DNA of 64,000 nucleotides, taken from a virus. The DNA is taken from IMG/VR virus record IMGVR_UViG_3300027728_001610, positions 30,809-94,808 of that record, one strand, 5' to 3'. The notes below the pieces were generated by a model. It did not search any database and had not been told where the DNA came from. It was given only the letters and a program-made list of their open reading frames with translations. Each line of letters opens with the position of its first letter. The stretch's first letter is position 1. Below are positions 49,141-58,478 of this stretch, one piece after another. Both the position numbers and the translations under genes were made by a program.

Positions 49141-51681
49141 TTATAGTTTTTGTAAAAGAGTTTTTAAATCTATTGGTGGTTGTGTGTCTTTTATTATATC
49201 CGCAGAACTTGACAAATTTTTAGCCGTTTCTTTGGCATTAATAATATTGTCAAATGTCCCATCGTCATTCATATCTTTTGGATTACCGAGCTTAACATCA
49301 TTAACACTCAACTGTTGAGGAACTTCGTCAAATTCATCCGCCGAGTATATTGCATATTTAGGATTTTCACCAACGGTTTTTGCAGGTATTGTAACAACAT
49401 CAAAAAACTCTGTAAAATTAGTTCTTCTGAAATTAAATTTATAATCACCTTTATAAATAGGTGACCAAAGTTGTCCATTTTTATCTTCTATGGCACCATT
49501 TTCTATACTAATTTTTTCAGTTATTTTTTCGACATTTTTTGGGTTTTTAATAACTTCTTTTACTTTTGAAATATCCAAATTTTGTTGGTCAGGCTTAACA
49601 GAAATTTCTTTGTAGGCAACCAAAGATTCTTTTATTTTTTTCAAATCTGAAACTGATAAATTATTTTTTTGCATAAATAACGTAGTATTAACGTTTGTTG
49701 GGCTATCCCCTATTGTAATTTCACCGGTCTTAGTATCTTCAGTTTCAGAAAGAGACAGAAAGTTAACTAATTTACCAAAATCTGACCCAAGAACACCACC
49801 TGTAGCATCAACCTGTAGTTTTATATAATCTCTTTTTTGTATATCATTTAATGAATCCCAATATTCATCAAACGCCTGTTGTTTTGATTGCAACAATTCA
49901 GTCTTAGTTACATCGGGGTCAGTATACAAAAATGAGTCAATCTTTGTTTTTAATACAACACCGGTATTCCAAACCAAATTATAAAAATTTGAATAGTCTA
50001 CAATTGAGTACCCAGACAACTCGCCCCAACTTGTATACATTTCTTTAGTATATTCTTCCCAAATTAATTGTCCTGTTTCTTTTCCATTCGATTCTATTGT
50101 ATCAATACCAAGCCTTTCAAGCCTCGCGTCTATAAATAACTTACCAGCAAGTGGTATTATACATCCTATTTTTTTATAAAATAATAATTTAGCATATTGT
50201 ATAAAAAAATTCATTGCAAATTTTTGCCAATTTCCAAAACCTTTTTTAGAAAACAATTTTCCTATTGCTTTGGGGGTTCTTATATTACCAGTAAAAATTG
50301 CAGATAAAATGGAACGAAACACATTTTGGCTTTTTAGTGTTTTATATAAACCTTTAACTGATTCAAAAAGACCTGAAATACCATTATTTAATATGTTTTT
50401 TAATGAACCCCGAATTTCTGACATATTACTAAAAAAATCCTTAACTTTTTGCCAAAAAGTTGTATCTGGTTTTATACCATATCTAGTATCTAATTCTTTT
50501 AAATAATCGTCTAATTTTTCAGGATTCCAAAGCCAACCTTTACCATCATAAAGTAATGCTTCTTTCATCTTTGAAATAATTTCTTTAGGTACTGTTGTAT
50601 CAGTAGATAAATCATCTATTAAATCATCCCATATTTGTTTTGCATTTTTTACAGAACCATCAAGTTGGTCTATATCATAAGCAATAGCCCTAATTAAAAT
50701 ATTAAACTCTGGTGATAATTTTTCATTTACAACAATTTGGTCCGCAGGAAAAGTTTTTAATCTTGTAACATTATCAACAAATGACTCAGATGGGTTATAT
50801 TTACCCCTCAAAGATAATAATTTTTTGTTGATATTTCTAGTAAATCTCAAATTTGCCTTATTGGCCTTTTGCATATCTAATATCGGTTCCAAATTAACAG
50901 TGGAACCTTCTTTTTCTAAATTGTCCAATAAAGAGTGTTTAGTACCTGAAGTAGTTTCTTCCGGCCTTTTTATGAAGTTATCAAAATCTGTTTTAAATTG
51001 TCTTAAAAACCATGTTTTAAATTCAGGATACTCTTCTAATTTAAACCCTAAATTTTTCATTAGTCTTTTAACCTCGTCTTCTAATAACCCCTCCATTAAT
51101 TCTCTGGAAAATCGATTTTCTACTTTAGAAGGGTCTTTACCGCGATATCCTTCTAAAATATCAAAAATTTCATCTAGAGCCTCGTAATAAAGTTTGTTGA
51201 ATGCATTATTTGGGTCCGTAAATTTTGCGGATAGCACACTTTGTATTTTAGAGTTAAATAATGCATCTGCTTTGTTTATATCTGCCGACGCCGCTAACTT
51301 CTCTAATTTAAGTTTTAATTTTTGTAATTCTTTGTATGCGTCATCAGAAAGTGAACCTAAATTATCAGCAATCGCAGCGTTTTTAATTACGTTTTTTGAA
51401 CTAACAAGTTTTTTAGATAAATCATCAACCCACGTAGCGGAAAATCTTTCATTTTTTGGTAAATACCCGTTCAAGTCCCCAATCAATTTTTTAGTTTCGT
51501 CAATGTTTTCAAAAACTTCATCACTATGTTTAAGTAATTTAACCCAATTAGCTAATGGTCTTATAGGGTTTTCATTAAGAATCATAGGTATTATATTTTC
51601 ATTAATGTGGTTTGTCGGTATTTTAGACATACCCATTAATTCTCGCATTCTATCTATTTCTGTTATTAAAACTTTACTCAT
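49141..51681 (-). CDS. Leader-bearing large protein (846 aa)
   Basis: The N-terminus VLITEIDRMRELMGMSKIPT then NHINEN, and a few residues later ILNEN, gives two possible (I/L)-N-E cleavage sites. The body is long and helical, with one hydrophobic segment around residues 500-530 (NFFIQYAKLLFYKK, IGCIIPLAGKLFID) that could insert into a membrane. The C-terminal part is beta-rich. No family recognised. With the 809-aa neighbour it resembles the large ejected internal proteins of other phages in size and context only. Confidence 0.55.
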   Translation of the reverse strand: MSKVLITEIDRMRELMGMSKIPTNHINENIIPMILNENPIRPLANWVKLLKHSDEVFENIDETKKLIGDLNGYLPKNERFSATWVDDLSKKLVSSKNVIKNAAIADNLGSLSDDAYKELQKLKLKLEKLAASADINKADALFNSKIQSVLSAKFTDPNNAFNKLYYEALDEIFDILEGYRGKDPSKVENRFSRELMEGLLEDEVKRLMKNLGFKLEEYPEFKTWFLRQFKTDFDNFIKRPEETTSGTKHSLLDNLEKEGSTVNLEPILDMQKANKANLRFTRNINKKLLSLRGKYNPSESFVDNVTRLKTFPADQIVVNEKLSPEFNILIRAIAYDIDQLDGSVKNAKQIWDDLIDDLSTDTTVPKEIISKMKEALLYDGKGWLWNPEKLDDYLKELDTRYGIKPDTTFWQKVKDFFSNMSEIRGSLKNILNNGISGLFESVKGLYKTLKSQNVFRSILSAIFTGNIRTPKAIGKLFSKKGFGNWQKFAMNFFIQYAKLLFYKKIGCIIPLAGKLFIDARLERLGIDTIESNGKETGQLIWEEYTKEMYTSWGELSGYSIVDYSNFYNLVWNTGVVLKTKIDSFLYTDPDVTKTELLQSKQQAFDEYWDSLNDIQKRDYIKLQVDATGGVLGSDFGKLVNFLSLSETEDTKTGEITIGDSPTNVNTTLFMQKNNLSVSDLKKIKESLVAYKEISVKPDQQNLDISKVKEVIKNPKNVEKITEKISIENGAIEDKNGQLWSPIYKGDYKFNFRRTNFTEFFDVVTIPAKTVGENPKYAIYSADEFDEVPQQLSVNDVKLGNPKDMNDDGTFDNIINAKETAKNLSSSADIIKDTQPPIDLKTLLQKL

Positions 51682-51686
51682 AATTT

Positions 51687-51694
51687 TATAAATA
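51687..51694 (-). promoter_or_regulatory. TATTTATA late-type motif
   Basis: TATTTATA on the minus strand preceded by GA, 5 nt before the ATG at 51681. Confidence 0.5.
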
Positions 51695-51704
51695 TCTATT
51701 AAGT

Positions 51705-54134
51705 TTAGTTTTTTCTGTAAACGGTATCAATAATACTTATTGCTCTATTTGCGTTATACGAATTTTCAAAATCTATATACTTGTTTATTATATCAACACT
51801 ATCCTTTTGTTGTTGCGGTGTAAGTTCATCAGGTTCATCATTTGATGTTTCCCAAGTATCAATTAAATTAAATATAGACTGTTTCATTAAATTTATTTGT
51901 TGAGTTTCTTTGTCTACTGTCACATTACTAACATTTTTTATTTGTCCGCAACTGTCATTTTTAATTGTATTTATTATACTTGAAATAGTTTGTGAGTTTA
52001 CTACCCCTGTTTGTGGTAGGTTATTTTGACCTTGATAAACTTCCACCATTATTTTGGTTAATTCATCAAAGTAACCCCAATTTAATCCTTCTTTAGATTG
52101 TCCTTTTGAAAAAAGAAATCCTGTTACTGTTTCAGTATAAGGATTCACCGAAATTACTTCAGAAGTTTTTATTGTTCCGTCCAAATATTCGGTTTTTATT
52201 TTAAATCCTGTACCTGACATTATTTTTTTACTTGTGACGGTATTTTTCATTTTAGGATAAATGGTATCTAAAACTTTTGAATAAGATGTCATAACCCCTA
52301 AGTTACCTAAAATTTCAATTTTCTTTACGTTACTTACATTTTGTAAAGTAATTTTACTACCTGAGTATGTGTCAGTTTTTCCCTTTGTTTTTGTAATTAA
52401 ATTTTTTAATGTTTGAGGTGCGTTTTTTAATGACTTATCCTCTCCATAATTATTTTCTACTTTATAATCTATTCCCATTTTAGGTAGACCTACGCACTGC
52501 AACAATACTAATTGTAACATTTCAACCTCAACTTGATAGTTTTTACCATTTTTTAAACTAATAGTTTGTTTTTTTTCAAATATATTTTCAAATGTAACTA
52601 ATAGTGTTGCCTTAAACATATTCTTACTATCCCTTAATAATTTTTGATATTCTTCATAGAGTTTTATTTCTGCAATTTTCTTACATTCTTCTGGTGATGA
52701 AGTAAAAGGTTGTGGGTTTAATTGTAATATTAATTCGTTTTTTAGTTTTAGTATATGATTTTCTACCATACTTTCCGTACTAAGATTATTTTTTAATTTA
52801 CTTGTCCGTATTCCAATTAAACTTGTTAGTTCATCAAAGTTAAAAGTGGCCGAGCACTCTCCTAAATTATGATAAGCCCACCAATCATACGAGTATGTTA
52901 CCCCCCAAATCATATAAAAAGTCCTCATAATCCTGTTATTCCAACCTAAACCTCGAGCCATATCGGCAACTAAATCTAAAACAAATTTTGAACCTTTATT
53001 CTTAACCGCCTTATTTAAAATTTTTGCAGTTGCTTTTTTTAATTGTCTACCAATTATTTTAGCATTACTTGAAGATTTTAAAAATTCTTTTTCCGCTTGA
53101 CTAAATGGTACATCACTCTGACCTATTAATTTTTTACCATAACCATTAAGTGCCTTTCTTTCTGAACCATAAATTTTGACCATTTGTTTAAATCCAGGAA
53201 AATTAGTTAGTTCACCATAAGGTATAAACGACATAGCAAGAACAAATCCCGCCATATAAGGGTCTTCATCATAAAATTCATATAGAGCCGCGTCTATTTG
53301 TTCTAATGCCGAACCAACAACCATACCAGGAATTCCACCATATATTGAAAGTATCAAACTTAATATAGGTGAAAAATTATGATATAAAGACACATAGGGA
53401 CCAAAGTCAGTTTCATTAGACAACTTATATTGGTCATCAACTTTTCTAACTACATCTCCTGATTTAGAATTGGTGTTTAATTTTGGTTGTTTATATGCGT
53501 TGACGCTTTGAATACTATTTACGGCATTTGGAATGTTTATTTGTGAACCAACATTTCCGGGAGAAGTGCCAAAAAAATTGTTAATAAACCCCCATGGATT
53601 AGAATCTTCAAATAAACTTAAATCATTTTTTACTTTTGGAAAATTAAAATAAAAGTCTTGTAAAACAAATGTGTTGTAAATGTTTCTACTACGAGATTCA
53701 TCCATACGACCCATATCATCTTGTGAGTAAAGTTGTTGTTTTAACGTATCTATAAGATTTTGGTCAAATTTATTAAATTTCCATTCGCCAGCCGCTTTAT
53801 TACTTATTACATTAACTTTAAAAAAAGGGTCTAAAGTCGTGTATTGTATTTGATTAAAAAGTAAATTAGTCAAATACCTCATAGCTGATAGTGCAGCATC
53901 ATTATATGCGTCTATTGGTGCCTTGTATCCAGGACACCCCCAAGTCCAATAACTTTTTGGTATTTTAAAAAACCCTTGAATAAATAATACAGATTTAACT
54001 CCCGCAGCCTCTTTAGACTTACACCATTCTTGCTCACTAATAAACTGTATGTTGTTTTCAGATATAGTCTTACTCCTATCAAATTTTATAAGTGATAGTT
54101 GTCTTAATATTTCTTCATTTAAATTATCTTTCAT
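51705..54134 (-). CDS. Leader-bearing large protein with hydrophobic Gly-rich segment and PG-binding-like end (809 aa)
   Basis: The N-terminus MKDNLNEEILRQLSLIKFDR then SKTISEN ends in I-S-E. Residues ~255-310 contain FSPILSLILSIYGGIPGMVV and YMAGFVLAMSFIPYG, hydrophobic Gly-containing segments that could form a membrane pore. Near the C-terminus MVEVYQGQNNLPQTGVVNSQ then TISSI resembles a peptidoglycan-binding repeat (V-x-x-Y-Q-x-x-x-x-L-x-x-T-G-V-V-x-x-x-T). No catalytic motif seen. An ejected protein that crosses the envelope would explain these features, but this is inference. Confidence 0.55.
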   Translation of the reverse strand: MKDNLNEEILRQLSLIKFDRSKTISENNIQFISEQEWCKSKEAAGVKSVLFIQGFFKIPKSYWTWGCPGYKAPIDAYNDAALSAMRYLTNLLFNQIQYTTLDPFFKVNVISNKAAGEWKFNKFDQNLIDTLKQQLYSQDDMGRMDESRSRNIYNTFVLQDFYFNFPKVKNDLSLFEDSNPWGFINNFFGTSPGNVGSQINIPNAVNSIQSVNAYKQPKLNTNSKSGDVVRKVDDQYKLSNETDFGPYVSLYHNFSPILSLILSIYGGIPGMVVGSALEQIDAALYEFYDEDPYMAGFVLAMSFIPYGELTNFPGFKQMVKIYGSERKALNGYGKKLIGQSDVPFSQAEKEFLKSSSNAKIIGRQLKKATAKILNKAVKNKGSKFVLDLVADMARGLGWNNRIMRTFYMIWGVTYSYDWWAYHNLGECSATFNFDELTSLIGIRTSKLKNNLSTESMVENHILKLKNELILQLNPQPFTSSPEECKKIAEIKLYEEYQKLLRDSKNMFKATLLVTFENIFEKKQTISLKNGKNYQVEVEMLQLVLLQCVGLPKMGIDYKVENNYGEDKSLKNAPQTLKNLITKTKGKTDTYSGSKITLQNVSNVKKIEILGNLGVMTSYSKVLDTIYPKMKNTVTSKKIMSGTGFKIKTEYLDGTIKTSEVISVNPYTETVTGFLFSKGQSKEGLNWGYFDELTKIMVEVYQGQNNLPQTGVVNSQTISSIINTIKNDSCGQIKNVSNVTVDKETQQINLMKQSIFNLIDTWETSNDEPDELTPQQQKDSVDIINKYIDFENSYNANRAISIIDTVYRKN

Positions 54135-54445
54135 GCTGAGTATTTTCCCGTTTTACCAAAAGTTCGACCTGATGACCATTTTTCGCCAGCCTTACCTAAC
54201 ATATTACCTTTACCTCTTTTTGTTTTGTCTTCTCTTTTTCCACCTAAAGTATTTCCAGGTCCTCTAGTTACTCCCGTTTCCCATTTTTCAATAGAAGGAT
54301 AACCTGAAGATGCACCACCTCCACTTGCTGCAGCAGCTTCCTCTTCAGACAATTCATTTTCTTCAATTTCTTCTATGTCAATAGTTTTTTTTTCTAATAA
54401 CATTAGATTTAAAATTCTATTAATATCTTCTTTTAATGTTGTCAT
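54131..54445 (-). CDS. Leader-bearing small basic protein (104 aa)
   Basis: The N-terminus MTTLKEDINRILNLMLLEKK is a leader of the ILNLM type with L-L-E. A short acidic segment and an Ala/Gly hinge follow. The C-terminal ~55 residues are Gly/Lys/Arg-rich (GPGNTLGGKREDKTKRGKGN) with no hydrophobic core, like a DNA-condensing or packaged basic peptide. It overlaps the 809-aa gene start by 4 nt (ATGA). Confidence 0.6.
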   Translation of the reverse strand: MTTLKEDINRILNLMLLEKKTIDIEEIEENELSEEEAAAASGGGASSGYPSIEKWETGVTRGPGNTLGGKREDKTKRGKGNMLGKAGEKWSSGRTFGKTGKYSA

Positions 54446-54450
54446 TAATT

Positions 54451-54756
54451 TTATTTAAATTGTTGTTTTGGTAGTTTTTTTGGATAAACGATATAATATT
54501 CATTTAAAAAACTAATCAAGTCATCTTCATTTGTTAAATAATCAAAATCATCATCTTCCCACTCATCCACTTCTTCTGTAATTGTATCAAAAATGTTAAA
54601 GTCTTTGGTTTCATCATAACCAAATTCTTCAAAAAAACTATACTCAATTGTATCTTCTCTTACAACATCATCATCATCACCCATTAGTCTGAATTCGACA
54701 TTAATTAAATTTTGGGTTTTGTCTATGTGATGTGTAATTATCTCACAAACCTCCAT
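54451..54756 (-). CDS. Hypothetical acidic protein (101 aa)
   Basis: A compact, very acidic protein (FRLMGDDDDVVREDTIEYSF and EEVDEWEDDDFDYLTNEDDL). No family recognised. It lies in the same operon as the leader-bearing proteins but lacks a leader; acidic DNA-mimic or chaperone roles are possible but unsupported. Confidence 0.5.
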   Translation of the reverse strand: MEVCEIITHHIDKTQNLINVEFRLMGDDDDVVREDTIEYSFFEEFGYDETKDFNIFDTITEEVDEWEDDDFDYLTNEDDLISFLNEYYIVYPKKLPKQQFK

Positions 54757-54757
54757 T

Positions 54758-55225
54758 TTATTTATTTATATAAAAATTTATAACCCGTCTAACGGATTCT
54801 TCAATATTATCTCTTTTTACTTGCAAATCTTCATCATCATCCACCAAATTGTCAAACTCATCTTCCTCCAATTCAAAAACATCTACAGGACCTCTTGATT
54901 TGAATCTATATGCGGGTTTTTCATCATTGATATTATAAAATGTCATTGATTGACCAGGACCTCCTGATTCAAAATCATATGCTGGTGTAATCTCATCATA
55001 ATTAAGAGGTTTTGCTGTGATTTCATTTACTCTATTATTGGTATATTCTTTTACATTACCACTATTATCTACTGTAACTCCGACTTTATCTCTTGCGGCA
55101 TCATAAACAGTAAGTGGTGTCATATTAGATGGAACATTTTGTGTTGCGTACCCATTATAAACTTGCGCATGTTGTTTTAAAATTGACTGTCTTTCTTCAT
55201 CAGTCATTGTTGAATACCCTCTCAT
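54758..55225 (-). CDS. Leader-like protein, type TDEERQSILKQH (155 aa)
   Basis: The N-terminus MRGYSTMTDEERQSILKQHA resembles the ISESEKQRILEMH leaders but has no clear (L/I)-x-E within the next twenty residues. The first ATG at 55225 overlaps the upstream gene; the second Met (TMTDEER) is an alternative start. The body is acidic with two similar segments (AYDFESGGPGQSMTFYNIND and AYRFKSRGPVDVFELEEDE). No family recognised. Confidence 0.5.
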   Translation of the reverse strand: MRGYSTMTDEERQSILKQHAQVYNGYATQNVPSNMTPLTVYDAARDKVGVTVDNSGNVKEYTNNRVNEITAKPLNYDEITPAYDFESGGPGQSMTFYNINDEKPAYRFKSRGPVDVFELEEDEFDNLVDDDEDLQVKRDNIEESVRRVINFYINK

Positions 55226-55893
55226 ATTGTTTCATCATTTGTATATTTATCTGCACTTAAAATCCAAATTTGTTTTGCAGTTCTTGCCAATCGGACCATA
55301 GTTTTTTGTATGTCTTCAAGACTATATTCCATTTTTTTATTTTCAAAATATTTCATTGATGCTCTTACAAACAAATTATAAATTTGCGAAGATTTATCAA
55401 TTAGTTTATTTATAAGTATCTGCTTTTTTTCATTTGGTTTGTTATGATAACTTTGTAGTTTAAAAAAATCTCTAATATAGTCAGGACCCATAAGTAAAAA
55501 CTTACCTCCTTCCATTGCCATATTATGGGAACCTATTCTTCTTTCTAACTCCAAAAACTTAAAAACATCTTCAAGTTCACCTTTAGTAAATGCTGCAAAA
55601 AAATCTCCTTTTGAAACTAATTCATCTATGTTTCTAAAATTAATTTCCTCTAAATTTTGTTGATTTAATTCATCATCCATAATCCAAGTATCCAAATCAG
55701 GCATCATAGGTAATCTACTTATAACTTTACCGTCGTCGTCATACCATTCCATTTTGTATCTGAAACCAGGGTCTTCAGGTTTTTCTTTTGGCATGTTTTC
55801 AATACCAAGAACTTTACCCTTTAAAAGAGCTAAATTTTCTCCATACATTTCAATTAAAAAAATTCTATCTCCTGTTTTAAGAGTTGGTTCCAT
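55222..55893 (-). CDS. Hypothetical protein (223 aa)
   Basis: No family recognised. The first ~80 residues form a small beta domain (MEPTLKTGDRIFLIEMYGEN), the rest is helical. No leader and no membrane segments. First gene of the operon that runs to 45.7 kb on the minus strand, with the late-type motif 3 nt before its ATG. Confidence 0.5.
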   Translation of the reverse strand: MEPTLKTGDRIFLIEMYGENLALLKGKVLGIENMPKEKPEDPGFRYKMEWYDDDGKVISRLPMMPDLDTWIMDDELNQQNLEEINFRNIDELVSKGDFFAAFTKGELEDVFKFLELERRIGSHNMAMEGGKFLLMGPDYIRDFFKLQSYHNKPNEKKQILINKLIDKSSQIYNLFVRASMKYFENKKMEYSLEDIQKTMVRLARTAKQIWILSADKYTNDETI

Positions 55894-55896
55894 AAC

Positions 55897-55904
55897 AATA
55901 AATA
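55897..55904 (-). promoter_or_regulatory. TATTTATT late-type motif
   Basis: TATTTATT on the minus strand, 3 nt before the ATG at 55893. Confidence 0.45.
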
Positions 55905-55921
55905 TTAAACAATACTAAATG

Positions 55922-58375
55922 CTACCTAATAATGGTTAAAGACCCACTTAATTCTTTTTTCTCGTCTGTTTTTGGTGAACCAAATCTCATAACCCAAGTG
56001 TAAATACCATCTTGACATTTAACATTATTGTAAGTACCATCCCATTTTGCGCTTGGGTCGTGACTTTCCCATACGGTTTCGCCCCATCTATTGTAGATAT
56101 AAAAATCAAACTTATATATATTAACCCCTGAAGTTATGATTGGTTGGAAGTATTGATTATATTGGTCACCATCAGGTGTGAATGTGTTTGGAATATAAAA
56201 TATTTCATTTGGACAAAGTTCCAAAGTCACAACAAATGTTTTAGGATTTGATACACAACCATTATCCCATCTAACAACTTGAAATTGAAATACTCCATCT
56301 TGGTTCCAAGTTATGTTCAAATTTTGTATTTGTGTTGTGTCTCCAAAATGATACCATTCATTATATCCTCCACTTGCAGAATTGGCTCCAAAGACATCTG
56401 TAATTGTATCACCTTCACAAATTTGATGGTATTCTGTACTTTCACCAACAATACCATTTGTGACAGGAATTAAATTTGGTCTTGGGTAAACTTGAACATA
56501 TATTGAAGTGTCGAACCAACAACCTGATTGGTTATATTGATATGAAACACTATCTATTCCAATAAATCCGTTATTTGGACAATATTGATTACCCCACACA
56601 TTCATTCCAACAAACATTCCATTTGGTGGGGTTGCACTTAAGTTAATACAATTATCGTATTCACAAAATGGACCAACAGGTGTGATTACAGGAAGAATAT
56701 TTAAATCATAAATGGTAAATGTTTGAGGTTGACTTTGACACCCAATTTGATTTTGAGCAAAAACCGTTAATGTGTTGTTGTATAATCCACCATTAACTCC
56801 AGTCACATCTAAATTAATTTGGTTTGTACCTTGACCTTGAAAACTTCCAATTCCTGAAGACCAAGTATAAGTTAAATTAGGAAATACACTTGATACCAAG
56901 TATTGATTATTTATTGAATTAAAACAAACAGTATCTGAACCCGTTATTGGATTGATTGTAACTTGTGGTGGGTCTACTAAAACAACGGTATTTGTTGCAG
57001 GACAATTATTTGCATCAATTACCGTAACACTATAATTTCCACTACACAAATTGGTTGCGGTTTGTGTTAATTGGTTATTAGACCAAACAAAAGAATAAGG
57101 GGCAATTCCATCATTAGGGTTTACAGTCGCTAAACCATCACAATAACCAAAGCAAGTTGGGTTTGTTCCAATAACTGAAGGTGCTTGTAGTGGTAATGGG
57201 TCCACTAAAGTTGCAGAACCATTATATGTACATCCATTGGCGTCATTTAAAGTAAATGTATATGTCCCATCACATAAATTAGATAGTGTTAAATTATTCC
57301 CTAAACCATTCCAATTTATAACAAATGGACCAACACCCCCAACAGGAGTTACAATAATAGAACCATTACAACTATCGGTACATAATGGGTTATTTACCGT
57401 TACGTTTGGATTTGGTAGGTTTGGCGTTGGGGTTACTAAAATAGTATCAGGTCCTAAATTACCGGCACCTACATTACACGAAGACCAACCTGCATTACAA
57501 GTGGGATAAATTGGTGTACAAGTATAATATGCCCCTTGTGATGGTGGAGTTACTGTTATTTGTAATCCTGTACCAATTGGATTTGGGTTACCAACTTGAA
57601 ACCAAGTATATGTTGGTGAAACGGGTGGTCCTGATGGTGTATAACGATGAGCATTATTTGTTGTTGTCCAAACCGTTGAGTTTCTACCTGCAACCGTTAC
57701 AGCTTGTGTTCCTGCTGCATTGTGTATTCCTTGTACCGCAGTTCCACCTGCCCATTGTTGACAATTTGGTTTATTTGCAATGTGGTTTTCAATTATATTT
57801 GTTGATTCATATAGTATAATATGAAAAGTTCCTTGTAAATTGGTACAAGAAAACATAGGAACACCAATCCAACTAACTACTAACTTACGACAAGGTGCCG
57901 TTCCTTGAACTTGATATCTTATTTGACCCCCAATACCTGGATGCCAATCTTGCCAAGGACCCATTATACAATTTTTTGGAACCGCAGCATTTGGTGTTGG
58001 AATTGTTAAAGATGCAAAAGTGACAGGTTGTGCTCCAGCACCTAATGATACCCACCCATTAGAACCAATTCTGAATTGAGTATAGGTTTGACCATAATAA
58101 CAAAAAGTAAAACCAATATTAAATATGCCCGATTGTGAGTCATCCCCCAACGCAACTAAAGCCCCTGAATTAGTTTGAGTAACGTAAGGAATGTTTGTTA
58201 CATTATAATTTGTTGTTTGATTTGGTTGTGAACCTGGTCCACACTGTGATAAATCGGCAGTTAATGTTGTTTGAGAAACCCCGCAAGGTAAAGTCATATC
58301 AGGACCAATAAAAGGACAATATTGGGAATATGTGATAAAACTGATTAGTGTAAATATTAATGGTAATAACTTCAT
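55922..58375 (-). CDS. T9SS-type surface protein with SprB repeats and type B sorting domain
   Basis: 817 residues. MKLLPLIFTLISFITYSQYC is a signal peptide, likely cut after YSQ. Residues ~30-240 form a beta domain typical of secreted Bacteroidetes proteins (FRIGSNGWVSLGAG, VVSWIGVPMFSC). Residues ~325-470 hold two SprB-like repeats (NPLCTDSCNGSIIVTPVGGV and NPTCFGYCDGLATVNPNDGI). The last ~85 residues are the gliding-motility/T9SS type B C-terminal domain: FYIPNTFTPDGDQYNQYFQP, FDFYIYNRWGETVWES, and W-D-G-T-Y. It would be exported by the host type IX system to the cell surface. Late-type motif lies 12 nt upstream. Confidence 0.88.
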   Translation of the reverse strand: MKLLPLIFTLISFITYSQYCPFIGPDMTLPCGVSQTTLTADLSQCGPGSQPNQTTNYNVTNIPYVTQTNSGALVALGDDSQSGIFNIGFTFCYYGQTYTQFRIGSNGWVSLGAGAQPVTFASLTIPTPNAAVPKNCIMGPWQDWHPGIGGQIRYQVQGTAPCRKLVVSWIGVPMFSCTNLQGTFHIILYESTNIIENHIANKPNCQQWAGGTAVQGIHNAAGTQAVTVAGRNSTVWTTTNNAHRYTPSGPPVSPTYTWFQVGNPNPIGTGLQITVTPPSQGAYYTCTPIYPTCNAGWSSCNVGAGNLGPDTILVTPTPNLPNPNVTVNNPLCTDSCNGSIIVTPVGGVGPFVINWNGLGNNLTLSNLCDGTYTFTLNDANGCTYNGSATLVDPLPLQAPSVIGTNPTCFGYCDGLATVNPNDGIAPYSFVWSNNQLTQTATNLCSGNYSVTVIDANNCPATNTVVLVDPPQVTINPITGSDTVCFNSINNQYLVSSVFPNLTYTWSSGIGSFQGQGTNQINLDVTGVNGGLYNNTLTVFAQNQIGCQSQPQTFTIYDLNILPVITPVGPFCEYDNCINLSATPPNGMFVGMNVWGNQYCPNNGFIGIDSVSYQYNQSGCWFDTSIYVQVYPRPNLIPVTNGIVGESTEYHQICEGDTITDVFGANSASGGYNEWYHFGDTTQIQNLNITWNQDGVFQFQVVRWDNGCVSNPKTFVVTLELCPNEIFYIPNTFTPDGDQYNQYFQPIITSGVNIYKFDFYIYNRWGETVWESHDPSAKWDGTYNNVKCQDGIYTWVMRFGSPKTDEKKELSGSLTIIR

Positions 58376-58466
58376 TGGTTTTTTATTTATAAATAGATTT
58401 TATGTCTGATTAAAAAATAGACAATTTTCTTTTAGTGTCAATTTTTTATTATATCGTTTATTTGTA

Positions 58467-58474
58467 TATTTATT
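58467..58474 (+). promoter_or_regulatory. TATTTATT late-type motif
   Basis: TATTTATT on the plus strand, 4 nt before the ATG of the M15 peptidase gene. Confidence 0.45.
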
Positions 58475-58478
58475 TAAT

